Assembly (NCBI GenBank): GCA_905182465.1
Contig: CAJJBI010000005.1
Coordinates: 227,917 to 291,916 of the forward strand
Length of the DNA stretch: 64,000 bases
Reading direction: 5' to 3'
From: Opitutaceae bacterium BACL24 MAG-120322-bin51
GTDB taxonomy: Bacteria > Verrucomicrobiota > Verrucomicrobiia > Opitutales > Coraliomargaritaceae
In this document: positions 40,260-50,254 of the stretch, one piece after another
Layout of the letters: each line of letters starts with the position of its first letter
Numbering within the stretch: the first letter of the stretch is position 1
Notes under the pieces: model-generated
What the model was told of the DNA's origin: nothing
Seen by the model: only the letters and a program-made list of their open reading frames with translations
The model's database searches: none
Made by a program: the position numbers and the translations under genes

Positions 40260-41270
40260 TTACGCGTGTGATGGATCACCACGATGATGCCCACCACAGC
40301 AGGCATCCTTCTCATAGAGAGCGCCGCCGTGAGCGAGCTCCGCCGCATCACCCAATTCGTCGACTGCGTACTGCGCACGATCACCGGGTTGCATCGGCGT
40401 CGCTGCCGAGCCAGCGACCGCTTGGTCAACGTATTCAAGTTTATCAACACCGACCACATGAGTGCAGACCTGCGGATAACTCAACGAGTAGCGAAGCGCT
40501 TCCTCAACGTTGGTTGTGCCATGTAGATGCGTCCGACGGCTGCCGCCAAAACCCTTCATGCCAAGCACCGCGATGTTCTTCTGTGCGATGAGATCCATAT
40601 TCTCTTTTTCAAATTTACGCGACTGAAGCGCACCGACAACGGAGACGGGCATCAGAATACCATCCCACTCATAGCCGCCTTGAATCAGATCCGTATGAAT
40701 TTGCGGATCAGAGTGTCCTGTAAATCCAGCGTATCGGATTTTGCCTTGTTTCTTGGCTAGCTCCATCGCCTCGATCGCACCGTCTTTCTTATAGGCATCC
40801 TCTGCGTCGTTGCCAGAGACGTTGTGCATCATCCAGAGGTCAAGATGATCCGTTTTGAGGCGGCGCAGGGAATCTTCTAAGTGTTTCAAAGCACCCGTGA
40901 CAGTCGCATCCTCGGGGCGACCGTGGAAATTACAAAACTTCGACATCAAAAAAACCTTATCGCGCTTACCTTCCATCGCGATGCCCATATACTCCTCAGC
41001 TTGCCCGCCGTGGTAGTCCCACGCGTTTTCAAAAAAATTGACGCCTAGATCGACTGCACGCGCCAAGATTGCATTGGCCTCTGGCTGAGAACCCGCCTCA
41101 TAGAGAGTATGCCCACCGAAACCAACCACGGTGAGCATGTCGTTATGACGACCAAACTTTCGTTTCGGAATGACAGTGGCTTCAGCAGCCCGAGCAAATG
41201 CCGAACTTGAACCAGCAAGCGTGGCCGACCCGATTGAAAATTTAAGGAAGTTTCGACGTGTAACTTTCAT
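40260..41270 (-). CDS. TAT-exported aldo/keto reductase family oxidoreductase
   Basis: About 336 residues from the ATG at 41270 (the frame also opens at 41288). The N-terminus MKVTRRNFLKFSIGSATLAG is a twin-arginine signal. The barrel has the AKR active-site pattern NFFENAWDYHGGQAEEYMG with Asp/Tyr and SKFCNFHGR with the lysine, then DHLDLWMMHNVSG. The C-terminus ends ALYEKDACCGGHHRGDPSHA, a Cys-Cys-x2-His-His cluster that may bind a metal. Substrate unknown. Convergent with larB, 11 bases apart. Confidence 0.82.
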   Translation of the reverse strand: MKVTRRNFLKFSIGSATLAGSSSAFARAAEATVIPKRKFGRHNDMLTVVGFGGHTLYEAGSQPEANAILARAVDLGVNFFENAWDYHGGQAEEYMGIAMEGKRDKVFLMSKFCNFHGRPEDATVTGALKHLEDSLRRLKTDHLDLWMMHNVSGNDAEDAYKKDGAIEAMELAKKQGKIRYAGFTGHSDPQIHTDLIQGGYEWDGILMPVSVVGALQSRKFEKENMDLIAQKNIAVLGMKGFGGSRRTHLHGTTNVEEALRYSLSYPQVCTHVVGVDKLEYVDQAVAGSAATPMQPGDRAQYAVDELGDAAELAHGGALYEKDACCGGHHRGDPSHA

Positions 41271-41402
41271 TCGTTTTTTATACTGCATCTGATGAAGCCG
41301 TCAATCCCACTAAATAATTATCTGTACACACATTGACCTGTAGTCCTGACACTAAAAAATCTAAACCGTATTATTTAGGCAGCCACCTTACTCTATCAAT
41401 CC

Positions 41403-42215
41403 CTAGAGATCAGGCCATCCATCCGGCACCAAAAAATAGGGCTCTCTACTGGCTGGAGGAACGAACATCACGCATCGCTCAGCGGCCATGCTTCTAAGAT
41501 CATCGATTGGCATAACTCTCAAGGTGCTGAGTAGACTCGAAGTCAGCGGGACTGCCCAGAGCGGCTTCTCGATCAGATAAACGGTCTCTATTTTATTTAG
41601 GTATTCGTTAACTTGGCTTACAAATAGCCAGCGGCCTGTTTGGGCACTTGAGTGCATCGCTTCAATGGCCGGTCTTTCGACGCTAGTGACGGGATAGAAA
41701 ACTCTGCCATAGATCAAATGTTCCACCGCCATTTTTTGAATTCCAAAACGCTCTTCGAGTAAAACTTTCGCCTCATCCAATCCGCTCAAACGAAGTTGGT
41801 GACTACAGAGGCGTTCCAATTTTCTTTGCCAATTATCACGCGGGTCGGGTCCAGGGAATTGCCAAGCGCCGTCGATCTCGACTGCTAGGTAAAATTTTAC
41901 TGCGAGTTCCAAGTGGATATACCTCTTTTTCGCTCGATCAAAGACGACGAAGTCCATCTCACCTAGAGTAATCCCAGACAGGTCAAACACTTGCAAGTGG
42001 CTAGCGAGACAGTCCAAGTCGGGTGAGGCCTCGATTATCGCACCAAGTGCATCCTCATACAGGTGTCCTAGTTTCTGATCAAAGCTTAAAGCACATTCTG
42101 CTTTAGGCATCCGCAAGCCAGGGCGATTAAAGACCTGCGATTCAGGCAAATTCCCGACCAAGAGCGGCGCATCTATCAGACTTTCATAGATCAATCGTGT
42201 GGCCGTAGCAGTCAT
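41403..42215 (-). CDS. DUF1853 family protein
   Basis: 270 residues. The centre ITLGEMDFVVFDRAKKRYIHLELAVKFYLAVE matches DUF1853 (short form: GEMDFVVFD and HLELAVKFYL), a pattern also resembling the D...ExK core of PD-(D/E)XK nuclease-like folds. PDPRDNWQRKLERLCSHQL follows. The function of the family is unknown. Its start overlaps the stop of the FAD oxidoreductase by 4 bases, so the two form an operon. Confidence 0.75.
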   Translation of the reverse strand: MTATATRLIYESLIDAPLLVGNLPESQVFNRPGLRMPKAECALSFDQKLGHLYEDALGAIIEASPDLDCLASHLQVFDLSGITLGEMDFVVFDRAKKRYIHLELAVKFYLAVEIDGAWQFPGPDPRDNWQRKLERLCSHQLRLSGLDEAKVLLEERFGIQKMAVEHLIYGRVFYPVTSVERPAIEAMHSSAQTGRWLFVSQVNEYLNKIETVYLIEKPLWAVPLTSSLLSTLRVMPIDDLRSMAAERCVMFVPPASREPYFLVPDGWPDL

Positions 42216-43480
42216 ACAGCCGGCAAGCGCATCTTGAGAATCGCCTCCGCCACGCGCTTGCCTGAAATCACCGCGCCTTCAATTGATGCGCTGGTGGCAT
42301 GGTCGCCGCATACGTAGATGCCATTTTGCTGGATAAAGCCTGCTTTGTCTTTTTGTGCGCTGGGCGCTTGCTCGGGTAATGCCTCAGGAATTAAATCCGT
42401 GCGAAGATGGCTCCATTCTCCCACACACTCACCGAACCATCCCATTAACTCCTGCTGCACTTTCCCAGGGAGATCCTGCTCTGGGTGTAGCCCTAAAACG
42501 GATACAGAAATAAGCGCTCGCCCATCAGGCGAATAATCTGGTGAAGCATCGGTCAAAGCGCAGACGTTATTAACGACTCCCTCCCCGCTTCCATTGAGAC
42601 AAATGATAGGCTCTTCAAGGGGTGAAGAAGGCGCGTAGAAATACAGATTAGTAACCGAACGCCACTTCGGCATCTCTGATTTGAGTTCGGGGAGAAGTTC
42701 ACCCACAACAGCGGCATTGGTCGCCAGAACGACAGCGCGGCCGTGTATTTGCTCCCCGCTCGAGAGGGTCACTGAGCGGGGATCTACACTGACCACTTTT
42801 TGATTTAATGTGATCGAATCAAGGGGCAGCCTCGCCGCAAGTTGCTTAGGGATCTCACCCATGCCTTTTGCAGGCAGCGTGGCGCTACCTTGCCCAAACA
42901 TCTTGAAAGTAAACTCAAACATACGGCTGGAAGTCCGCAGTTCACTCTCCAGAAAAATGCCGCCGTAAAAAGAGCGGAAGAAGGTGTCGATCATTGCTTC
43001 GGAAAATCCGCGTCCTCTAAGATAGGACTCAGTCGTGCGATCTTCACGGTTTGCGATTTGTTCAAGCGTACTACCTAGTATCTGGATCCGCATCAACCCA
43101 ACGCGTAATTTATCAATGAATCCACCAATGGGGGCGGTGGCACTCGTCCAAGCGCTAGCTGGGCGGCGAAACACATCCATCAAACGCTTCAGTCGCTTAC
43201 CATTGAAAATTAAAGCACCTGGTTCGAATTTTCTTAAATTCAGCGCCTTCAAGTCCAACAAGGCGCCCGTCTCAGGATAAGCATCCAGATAGACTTGAAA
43301 GCCGCGATCCAAGAGAAATCCATCGACCACATCCGTGCGGACACGGCCTCCGACGCCGTCGCTACTATCAATCAAACGTAGGTTTAACCCAGCAGCTTGT
43401 AGGTGCACGGCGCAGGATAAACCAGCCATACCAGCACCCACTATGATAATTGGTGCCTCGCTTGAAGACGTATGCGACAT
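42212..43480 (-). CDS. FAD-dependent amine oxidase-like oxidoreductase
   Basis: About 422 residues from the ATG at 43480 (the open frame reaches 43558). The dinucleotide-binding motif IIIVGAGMAGLSCAVHLQAAG and DSSDGVGGRVRTDVVDGFLLDRGFQ (in part GVGGRVRTD) define the flavin amine oxidase/phytoene desaturase-like group. The C-terminal GIYVCGDHATSASIEGAVISGK is the second FAD contact. Substrate unknown. Coupled to the DUF1853 gene downstream. Confidence 0.85.
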   Translation of the reverse strand: MSHTSSSEAPIIIVGAGMAGLSCAVHLQAAGLNLRLIDSSDGVGGRVRTDVVDGFLLDRGFQVYLDAYPETGALLDLKALNLRKFEPGALIFNGKRLKRLMDVFRRPASAWTSATAPIGGFIDKLRVGLMRIQILGSTLEQIANREDRTTESYLRGRGFSEAMIDTFFRSFYGGIFLESELRTSSRMFEFTFKMFGQGSATLPAKGMGEIPKQLAARLPLDSITLNQKVVSVDPRSVTLSSGEQIHGRAVVLATNAAVVGELLPELKSEMPKWRSVTNLYFYAPSSPLEEPIICLNGSGEGVVNNVCALTDASPDYSPDGRALISVSVLGLHPEQDLPGKVQQELMGWFGECVGEWSHLRTDLIPEALPEQAPSAQKDKAGFIQQNGIYVCGDHATSASIEGAVISGKRVAEAILKMRLPAV

Positions 43481-43607
43481 CATTGATCTAAAAATCTTTG
43501 GTGAAACTAGTGTTGGCATAATATAAATCGTAGCAGTTAATGTTGTATGTTCAAACACCTGTAGAATTATAAATCTAGTCTCATTTTAATCAAAATCTCT
43601 ATCTATC

Positions 43608-44542
43608 ATGGCACACTGCTTCCACCCCACTCGCCTCAAGTTACTTTGGTCTGGCTGCTTGGCTATGGTCACTTCGGTTGTAGCAGCGCAAACATCTGAG
43701 ATTACTGCCGACCCGTCAACCGGACTCTATCAATATCCTGATTGCGAATATGTCGAAAGTAAATGGAATGATGGCGACAGCTTTTCGGTGCGTCTAACTA
43801 ATGGACAAATTATAACGGCTCGACTCTACGAAGTCGATACGATCGAAACATATATTAATGATACCACCAGCGCCAGGCGACTACGCGCGCAAAGGCGCTA
43901 TTTTGGCATCTCTGCCTTTGGTGCAAAGCCCGAGGAATCAATTCAAAAGGCCATCGAATTAGGGAGAACTCGCGACAGCATTTACCCAGAATGCACTCGC
44001 TGGCAAACCCTTCACTATTTACACCTCGCATGCCGACGCGCGTGGCGGCGCGAATAACAAGCGTATCTATTCCTTTATTGAAACCAGTGAAGGCAAAAGC
44101 CTCGCGGGTGAACTCGTACGCAACGGCCTTGCTCAGAGCTTATGGTGTCTACCGGCAATCGCCTAAAGGTCTCTATCAGGATGAGGCCCGCGAACGATTC
44201 AAAGACATGGAACTTCGCGCGGCTGGTTCAAGGCGAGGCATCTGGGCCTTCACAGATTGGGATGCTCTGCCTGATGAACGCCTAATCGAGCGACTCGAGG
44301 AGATTGAACTCTCTTCTGCAGTCCAACAAAGTAAGCGCCCTCCTGCTGATGGATCAATCAACCCGAATACAGCAAACAAGGAGCAGCTCGAAATGATTCC
44401 TGGCATCGGACCATCGACTGCACAAAAGATAATCGATGCCCGCTCGGTGCAGGCCTTCGATACACCAAATGACCTGCTCAGTATCTCTGGGATTGGTCAG
44501 CGCACTTTGGAGAAAATACAGCCCTATCTAGTTTTCGAATAA
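43608..44542 (+). CDS. Secreted staphylococcal-nuclease-like protein with ComEA HhH tail, two frameshifts
   Basis: It begins with a signal-like segment (LWSGCLAMVTSVVAAQ). The nuclease-like fold starts SKWNDGDSFSVRLTNGQIIT and ARLYEVDTIETY. Near 43962-43964 (GGG run) the frame shifts to ELATAFTQNALAGKPFTIYT and NKRIYSFIETSEGKSLAGEL; near 44131-44136 it shifts again to RAYGVYRQSPKGLYQDEARE. The end is a ComEA-type helix-hairpin-helix pair, INPNTANKEQLEMIPGIG and LLSISGIGQRTLEKIQPYL, which binds DNA. Both shifts fit one extra base. Restored length is about 311 residues. A role in extracellular DNA degradation is plausible. Confidence 0.75.
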
Positions 44543-44674
44543 GCTAATTCTCAGTAATCTTAGGCCTCACAATATGATGCTCTCATCCCTTAAGAACATA
44601 CCCGTTCGAGACGATGCGAGGTCTCTAGACTAGGAAGCACCCACTACATTTTCAGGAAACATCGATGGTTGCTT

Positions 44675-45301
44675 TTAAGCGTCCGGTGCAGCACCCGCGA
44701 TAGCGAGGCGTAGCTCGATCTCTTCGGCTACCTTGTCCGAATTCTGCCCAGGCTTGATGCCGTAATCACTACGGTTGATGGTGAAGGTCGAACGCAGCAC
44801 GAGGAGGTCACCCTCCATTGCTCCGTTTGAGCGTTTACCTAGCATGCCGGGCAGATACGTAAATGTGACGGGGACGGTCAGTTCTTTAGTCACGCCCTTA
44901 AGGGTAAAGTCGCCTGTGAGCTGTGCTTTAAAACCATCTTTTAGCTGCTCATCCTTCGAGACCGACTTCGCTACGAAAGTAATCGTAGGGTGGCTAGACG
45001 CATCAAGCCATCCTTTGCCGAGCATGTGCTCTTGCAGCTTATTGTTAGTCGCGGTGAGGGAGGCAGTCTCGATCGTAATGGTGCCTGAGACAGCTTTAGG
45101 ATTTGTAGAGTCAAAAGTCACGATGCCGCTAACGCCCTTTGCATTACCGCTGATAGATTCGAGAGGCGCATCCAGGAGAAAGGAGACATTATTGACCCCC
45201 TTCGGATCTTCGAAGTCGTAGGTTTTGACCTCGGCTTGAAGTGAGAGCGAACAAGCGCAGAGGCTTGCACAGGTGAGGAGGAGAGTTTTTACGGTTTGCA
45301 T
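44675..45301 (-). CDS. YceI family periplasmic protein
   Basis: 208 residues with a cleaved signal peptide (LLLTCASLCACSLSLQAEV). The lipocalin-like YceI domain is seen in VSGIVTFDSTNPKAVSGTITIETASL, GWLDASSHPTITFVAKSV, GDFTLKGVTKELTVPVTFTY and FTINRSDYGIKPGQ. Such proteins bind isoprenoid-type lipids in the periplasm. It stands downstream of a small membrane protein on the same strand. Confidence 0.88.
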   Translation of the reverse strand: MQTVKTLLLTCASLCACSLSLQAEVKTYDFEDPKGVNNVSFLLDAPLESISGNAKGVSGIVTFDSTNPKAVSGTITIETASLTATNNKLQEHMLGKGWLDASSHPTITFVAKSVSKDEQLKDGFKAQLTGDFTLKGVTKELTVPVTFTYLPGMLGKRSNGAMEGDLLVLRSTFTINRSDYGIKPGQNSDKVAEEIELRLAIAGAAPDA

Positions 45302-45337
45302 AGTATTATGGTAGATTTTGGTAGGAGAATGAAAAAG

Positions 45338-45622
45338 TTACTTCGCCTTTCGCCTGAAAGCGAAACTGAGGCCGAAACTGGTGACGCCGAGCCCGCAGGC
45401 CAGCGCGAGATATTCGACGCCCAGAACGAAGCGTTCCTCGTAGTCGACGTATTCGATTTGGGTGATCGGGTCAACTTGCGGGATCTCGACTCGATCCTTC
45501 GAAAAGCCAGTATGGCTACCGGTGGATATCCAAAATGCGGTCGAAGCCAGGATCAAAACGAGCGCCAAAATCCTAAGGATTAAGCGAAAAGGGCTGCTTT
45601 TGATTGGCGGTGGATCCGTCAT
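45338..45622 (-). CDS. Small two-helix membrane protein
   Basis: About 94 residues from the ATG at 45622 (the frame extends to 45667). Helices at FRLILRILALVLILASTAFWI and EYLALACGLGVTSFGLSFAF flank an acidic loop. I do not recognise a family. It lies between pyruvate carboxylase and YceI on the same strand. Confidence 0.5.
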   Translation of the reverse strand: MTDPPPIKSSPFRLILRILALVLILASTAFWISTGSHTGFSKDRVEIPQVDPITQIEYVDYEERFVLGVEYLALACGLGVTSFGLSFAFRRKAK

Positions 45623-45672
45623 GGTAGATTCATAAAAATAAGCTAAGACCGAAGCTGGGTATCGCACAAAGA

Positions 45673-48600
45673 CTAACGGAGCTTGACTAACAAATCTTTG
45701 CTTTCGACTTGGTCGCCTGCTTGGACTTCGACTTGATCGATAATGCCGTCGTTTAAAGCGTAGACGGTGGTCTGCATCTTCATGGCTTCGAGGATGACGA
45801 GCTTTTCGCCCTTCTTTACCTTATGCCCGACGGTCGCGGTAACAGCGCTAACCATCGCGGGGATGGGGGCGCCGATTTGCATCTTGTCGGCGGAGTCAGC
45901 TTTTGTCCGGCGCTTGACCTCACTCTTGATCGATTTGTCGGCGATAACGCACTCGCGGGCGCGACCATTGAGCTCGAAAGTGAGTGTGCGTAGGCCTTCC
46001 TTATCGGGCTCACTCACGTAGATCAGTTTAATGATCAAGATTTTACCTTCTTGAATCTCGACGGAGATTTCCTCGCCCGGCTTAAGGCCGTAGAAAAATG
46101 CGGGAGTCGGCAGAACACGGGCGTGCCCATATTCGTTGATGTATTTGACGAGGTCTTTGAAAACCTGCGGATACATAAGGTAAGCGTATAAGTCGTCGTC
46201 GCTACATTCGACTCGCTTAGTGATGGCCTTGACTTCTTCACGAGTGGCTTCGAGGTCGACCTTTTCAGCGCGTGCCCCAGGCCGTCCCTTGTAGGGCTTA
46301 CGATCGCCGAGGACGACTTTTTGCACAGCCTTTGGCCAGCCACCTTTAGGTTGACCGAGACCGCCTGAGAGCATGTCGACGACAGACTCGGGAAAGGCGG
46401 TTCCAGGTTCAAGGTTGACCATATCTTTAGGTTCGACGCCCTTGGTCAGCAAAAAGATGGCAAGGTCGCCCACCACCTTTGAGGACGGGGTGACTTTGAC
46501 AATGTCACCGAGCAACTCGTTGACTTCGCGATAATAGCGGACGACTTCTGGCCAGCGGGCACCGAGGCCAAGAGCACGGGCTTGTTCTCGAAGGTTGGTG
46601 TATTGACCGCCAGGCATTTCGTGGCGGTAAACCTCGGCCGAACCGAACTTAGGGCTGGTGTCGAAGGGCTCGTAGTATTGGCGGATCGCCTCCCAATAAA
46701 TAGAAAGATCGTCGAAGAACTTTTGGTCGAGCTTAGTATCGCGCTTGTCGCCGCGCATGGCGTGAATAATTGAATTTAAGTTGGGCTGTGCAGTCAGCCC
46801 AGAGAGCGATGAGATGGATAGATCCACCGCGTCGACGCCTGCTTCGGCGGCTTTAATAATTGAAGCACCCGCAATGCCACTGGAGTCGTGCGTATGAAAG
46901 TGAACAGGGATGGCAATCTCGTTACGAAGAGCTTTGATCAACTTATATGCGGCGTTCGGGTGGCAGAGTCCCGACATGTCCTTGAGCGCTAGAATGTGAG
47001 CTCCCATTATTTCCAGCTCCTTCGCCATATCGACGTAATACTTGAGCGTATATTTATCGCGATCGGAGCTAAGGATGTCACCCGTGTAGCAAATAGTCGC
47101 TTCGCAGACAGAGTTCGTATCCTTACGAATCGAATTCATGGCGACCTTGAGATTCGGCAAATAATTAAGCGAGTCGAAGACGCGGAAAATGTCCATCCCG
47201 CTCTCGGCGGAGTGTTTAATGAAGCCGCGAATCACATTGTCGGGATAGTTGGAATAGCCCACACCGTTGGCTCCGCGAAGGAGCATCTGAAAGCATATAT
47301 TGGGAATGCGCTCGCGCAGGCGCTGCAGGCGCTTGAAGGGATTCTCATGGAGAAAGCGCATGGAGGTGTCGAAGGTGGCACCGCCCCAGCACTCGAGGCT
47401 GAAAAGTTTATCGCCGTGTTGGGCAATGGCGTCCGCCACTTCGAGTTGGTCGAAGCTACGCATACGAGCGGCCAGCAAAGACTGATGCGCGTCACGCATA
47501 GTGGTGTCGGTGATGAGGAGGCGTTTTTGCTGACGCATCCATTCAGCAAATTTTTCGGGACCGTGCTTGGTCAGGTAGTCCTTGGTGCCTGCGGGCTTTT
47601 TGGCCTTAGGATCGTAATCGGGGGAGATGACGGGTAAGTCCATCACAGGCACGGGGCGGCCTTTGACTTGCTCGTTGCCGTTGACGATGGTCTCGCCGAG
47701 GAGTTTGAGTAATTTAGTGGCGCGGTCGCGGCGGCGTTTGAAATTAAACAATACAGGGGTGGTATCGATCAGGGTGGTGATAGCCTGACCCGACGAAAAG
47801 GTGTCGTGGTGAATGACGTTTTCAATAAAAGGGATGTTGGTTTTGACCCCGCGAATACGGAACTCCCGCAGAGCGCGATCCATGCGCTGGATAGCGAGAT
47901 CGAAGCTTTGCGCGGAGGCGGTCAACTTCACGAGGAGAGAGTCATAAAACGGGGTGATGACGGAACCAGTATCGCCCATCGCGCCATCCAGTCGGATTCC
48001 GAGGCCGGCGGCACTTCGGTAGCTGACTATCTTGCCGTAATCGGGCGCAAAGTTCTTCTCGGGATCCTCCGTCGTGATGCGGGCTTGTATCGCGTAGCCG
48101 TTACGAGGCACTTCATCCTGAGGCGGGATGCCGATCTCATCGCCAAACAGACTGTGTCCTTGCGCGATGAGGCACTGAGTGCGGACGATATCGATCCCAG
48201 TAATAACTTCGGTCACGGTGTGCTCGACCTGAATGCGGGGGTTCATCTCGATGAAAAACCATTCGTGGGTATCAAGATCGAGGAGGAACTCGACGGTGCC
48301 AGCATTATAATAACCGATGGACTTAGCGATTTTGACAGCAGCCTCGCAGAGGTCATGGCGCACATCGTCGGGCAGGCCTACAGAGGGGGCGATCTCGATG
48401 ACTTTTTGATGGCGACGCTGAACGGAGCAGTCGCGCTCATGGAGGTGGACGACGTTACCTTGCTTATCGCCGATGATTTGTACTTCGATGTGTTTGGCCC
48501 GACCGATATAGCGCTCGAGAAAGACGGCGTCGTTGCCGAAGGCACGACCAGCCTCGCCTTGGGCTTCGTCGAGGAGTGGAATCAAATCTTTAGGATCTTT

Positions 48601-49110
48601 GACCACGCGCATGCCGCGACCACCGCCACCGAAGGCTGCCTTAATTATGAGTGGAAAACCGATTTTCTTGGCTTTCTTGACCGCTTCTTTGCGATCGCTG
48701 ATGGGATCTTGGGTGCCAGGAAGCGTGGGGACTTTTGCCTTTTCGGCAATTTTGCGAGCTTCTATCTTATCGCCCATACGGCCGAGAAGATCCGCGCTGG
48801 GACCGACAAAGTTGAGGCCATTTTCTTCACAAGCGCGGGCGAAATCAGCGTTTTCCGAGAGGAATCCGTAGCCGGGGTGAATGAGGTCGACGCCCTTAGC
48901 CTTGGCAAGATCGATGATGCTGGGAATATCGAGGTAAGCGGCGACAGGCCCATGCCCTTTACCGACGAGGTAGGCTTCATCAGCCTTAAAACGGTGGACG
49001 CCGAAGCGGTCTTCATTGGCATAGACCGCGACAGTGCGGTAGCCGAGTTCGGTGGCGGAACGAAAGATGCGAACAGCGATTTCGCTGCGATTGGCGGCTA
49101 GAAGCTTCAT
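45673..49110 (-). CDS. pyc: Pyruvate carboxylase
   Basis: 1145 residues, the single-chain form. It carboxylates pyruvate to oxaloacetate to feed the TCA cycle. The biotin carboxylase domain (about 1-450) has IIKAAFGGGGRGMRVV and WFFIEMNPRIQVEHTVTE; the carboxyltransferase domain starts with LLITDTTMRDAHQSLLAARM, and the C-terminal biotinyl domain carries EAMKMQTTVYA with the biotinylated lysine. A 431-codon antisense frame (47806-49101) is a shadow. Confidence 0.97.
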   Translation of the reverse strand: MKLLAANRSEIAVRIFRSATELGYRTVAVYANEDRFGVHRFKADEAYLVGKGHGPVAAYLDIPSIIDLAKAKGVDLIHPGYGFLSENADFARACEENGLNFVGPSADLLGRMGDKIEARKIAEKAKVPTLPGTQDPISDRKEAVKKAKKIGFPLIIKAAFGGGGRGMRVVKDPKDLIPLLDEAQGEAGRAFGNDAVFLERYIGRAKHIEVQIIGDKQGNVVHLHERDCSVQRRHQKVIEIAPSVGLPDDVRHDLCEAAVKIAKSIGYYNAGTVEFLLDLDTHEWFFIEMNPRIQVEHTVTEVITGIDIVRTQCLIAQGHSLFGDEIGIPPQDEVPRNGYAIQARITTEDPEKNFAPDYGKIVSYRSAAGLGIRLDGAMGDTGSVITPFYDSLLVKLTASAQSFDLAIQRMDRALREFRIRGVKTNIPFIENVIHHDTFSSGQAITTLIDTTPVLFNFKRRRDRATKLLKLLGETIVNGNEQVKGRPVPVMDLPVISPDYDPKAKKPAGTKDYLTKHGPEKFAEWMRQQKRLLITDTTMRDAHQSLLAARMRSFDQLEVADAIAQHGDKLFSLECWGGATFDTSMRFLHENPFKRLQRLRERIPNICFQMLLRGANGVGYSNYPDNVIRGFIKHSAESGMDIFRVFDSLNYLPNLKVAMNSIRKDTNSVCEATICYTGDILSSDRDKYTLKYYVDMAKELEIMGAHILALKDMSGLCHPNAAYKLIKALRNEIAIPVHFHTHDSSGIAGASIIKAAEAGVDAVDLSISSLSGLTAQPNLNSIIHAMRGDKRDTKLDQKFFDDLSIYWEAIRQYYEPFDTSPKFGSAEVYRHEMPGGQYTNLREQARALGLGARWPEVVRYYREVNELLGDIVKVTPSSKVVGDLAIFLLTKGVEPKDMVNLEPGTAFPESVVDMLSGGLGQPKGGWPKAVQKVVLGDRKPYKGRPGARAEKVDLEATREEVKAITKRVECSDDDLYAYLMYPQVFKDLVKYINEYGHARVLPTPAFFYGLKPGEEISVEIQEGKILIIKLIYVSEPDKEGLRTLTFELNGRARECVIADKSIKSEVKRRTKADSADKMQIGAPIPAMVSAVTATVGHKVKKGEKLVILEAMKMQTTVYALNDGIIDQVEVQAGDQVESKDLLVKLR

Positions 49111-49192
49111 GGTTGATTAAATAAAACTGATTCAGTCATTAAAAATTGAGAGAAAATAGTGCGCCCTACCCTGTCAACAGGAGTCCGCTCTT

Positions 49193-50254
49193 CTACGAAG
49201 AAGGGAGATCTTTTTTCAGGCCGCTCACGACCTTACCATTCCCCGATAACAGTATGGCAATGGGTCGGGTCGCGGGGAAATAGGAACAGATGATCATAAT
49301 GATCACGGTGATCGGCACGCAGAGAAACATACCAGGAATGCCCCATACGGAGCCCCATAAGCCGAGGGAGAGCAAAATAACGATCGGGCTGAGGTTGAGT
49401 CGATTGCCCATCAGCCTTGGCTCGAGTAGGCTACCGATGCAAAACTGCACAGCGGTGAGCACGGAGATTGTCACGATGAAGGGGCCTAATGTAGGAAACT
49501 GCACAAGTGTCAGCAAAGAGGGAAACAAAGTAGCGATGATCGAACCAATGGTGGGAATGAAGTTAAGCAAGAAGATCAAAACCGCCCAGAAGCTCGCGAA
49601 ATCGACACCGACGACTTTAAGCACTAGGTAGCTGATCAATCCAGTCGCTGTGCTTGTTAATACTTTAATCCCGACGTAGGAGCGAATATCCGAGCGCATC
49701 TTGTCAATGAGCTCAAAGGTGTCTTCTTGGCGTTTCGGGTCGCGGATAATGGCCTTAATCTTGTCACCAAAGGTGCGCTGCTCTAAAAGGAGAAAGATTA
49801 AATAAACCGTGATAATACCCATACTGCTAACAAGCGCGCGGACCGTCGCACCGAAGCTCTGTAAATAGGCACCAAAATCAAGTTGGTTGAGGAACTCACG
49901 TATATTGGGGACTTCTCCTTCGCGGAAAAAGCTGTAGGCTTTGAAAAAGAGAGCTTCAAGGTTTTGCTGATATTCGGGGGCGACCTTGATCACACTCTGG
50001 ATGTTGACCGTGATGAGCTGAATTAGATAAGAAAGCGACAAGAGTATGATCGCGATCGCGAAGAACATCGCGAGGGGCTTGGGCACAGAAAAACCTTTAT
50101 AAGCCAGTTTTGCAATCGCATGCGCAAGGATGCTAATCAAATACGCAATCGCCCCTGCAATGACTAGGGGCAAGAGCAAGGTCTGCCCGAGGTAGAGCAA
50201 ATAGAAGGTTAGAAAGACGATGATCATCGCCATCGCGGCACGCTGAATTTTCAT
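49193..50254 (-). CDS. AI-2E family transporter (PerM/YdiK-like)
   Basis: 353 residues with about eight helices: two near the N-terminus, one near 65-85, a periplasmic part, and a C-terminal bundle with FASFWAVLIFLLNFIPTIGSI and GNRLNLSPIVILLSLGLWG, the signature of the AI-2E exporter superfamily. Members export autoinducer-2 or act as ion antiporters; the substrate cannot be told. Its ATG overlaps the stop of the 41-aa ORF (ATGA). Confidence 0.85.
   Translation of the reverse strand: MKIQRAAMAMIIVFLTFYLLYLGQTLLLPLVIAGAIAYLISILAHAIAKLAYKGFSVPKPLAMFFAIAIILLSLSYLIQLITVNIQSVIKVAPEYQQNLEALFFKAYSFFREGEVPNIREFLNQLDFGAYLQSFGATVRALVSSMGIITVYLIFLLLEQRTFGDKIKAIIRDPKRQEDTFELIDKMRSDIRSYVGIKVLTSTATGLISYLVLKVVGVDFASFWAVLIFLLNFIPTIGSIIATLFPSLLTLVQFPTLGPFIVTISVLTAVQFCIGSLLEPRLMGNRLNLSPIVILLSLGLWGSVWGIPGMFLCVPITVIIMIICSYFPATRPIAILLSGNGKVVSGLKKDLPSS

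Noticed and set aside
47806..49101. 431-codon open frame on the plus strand
   Set aside because: Antisense to the biotin carboxylase part of pyc; no recognisable motifs.
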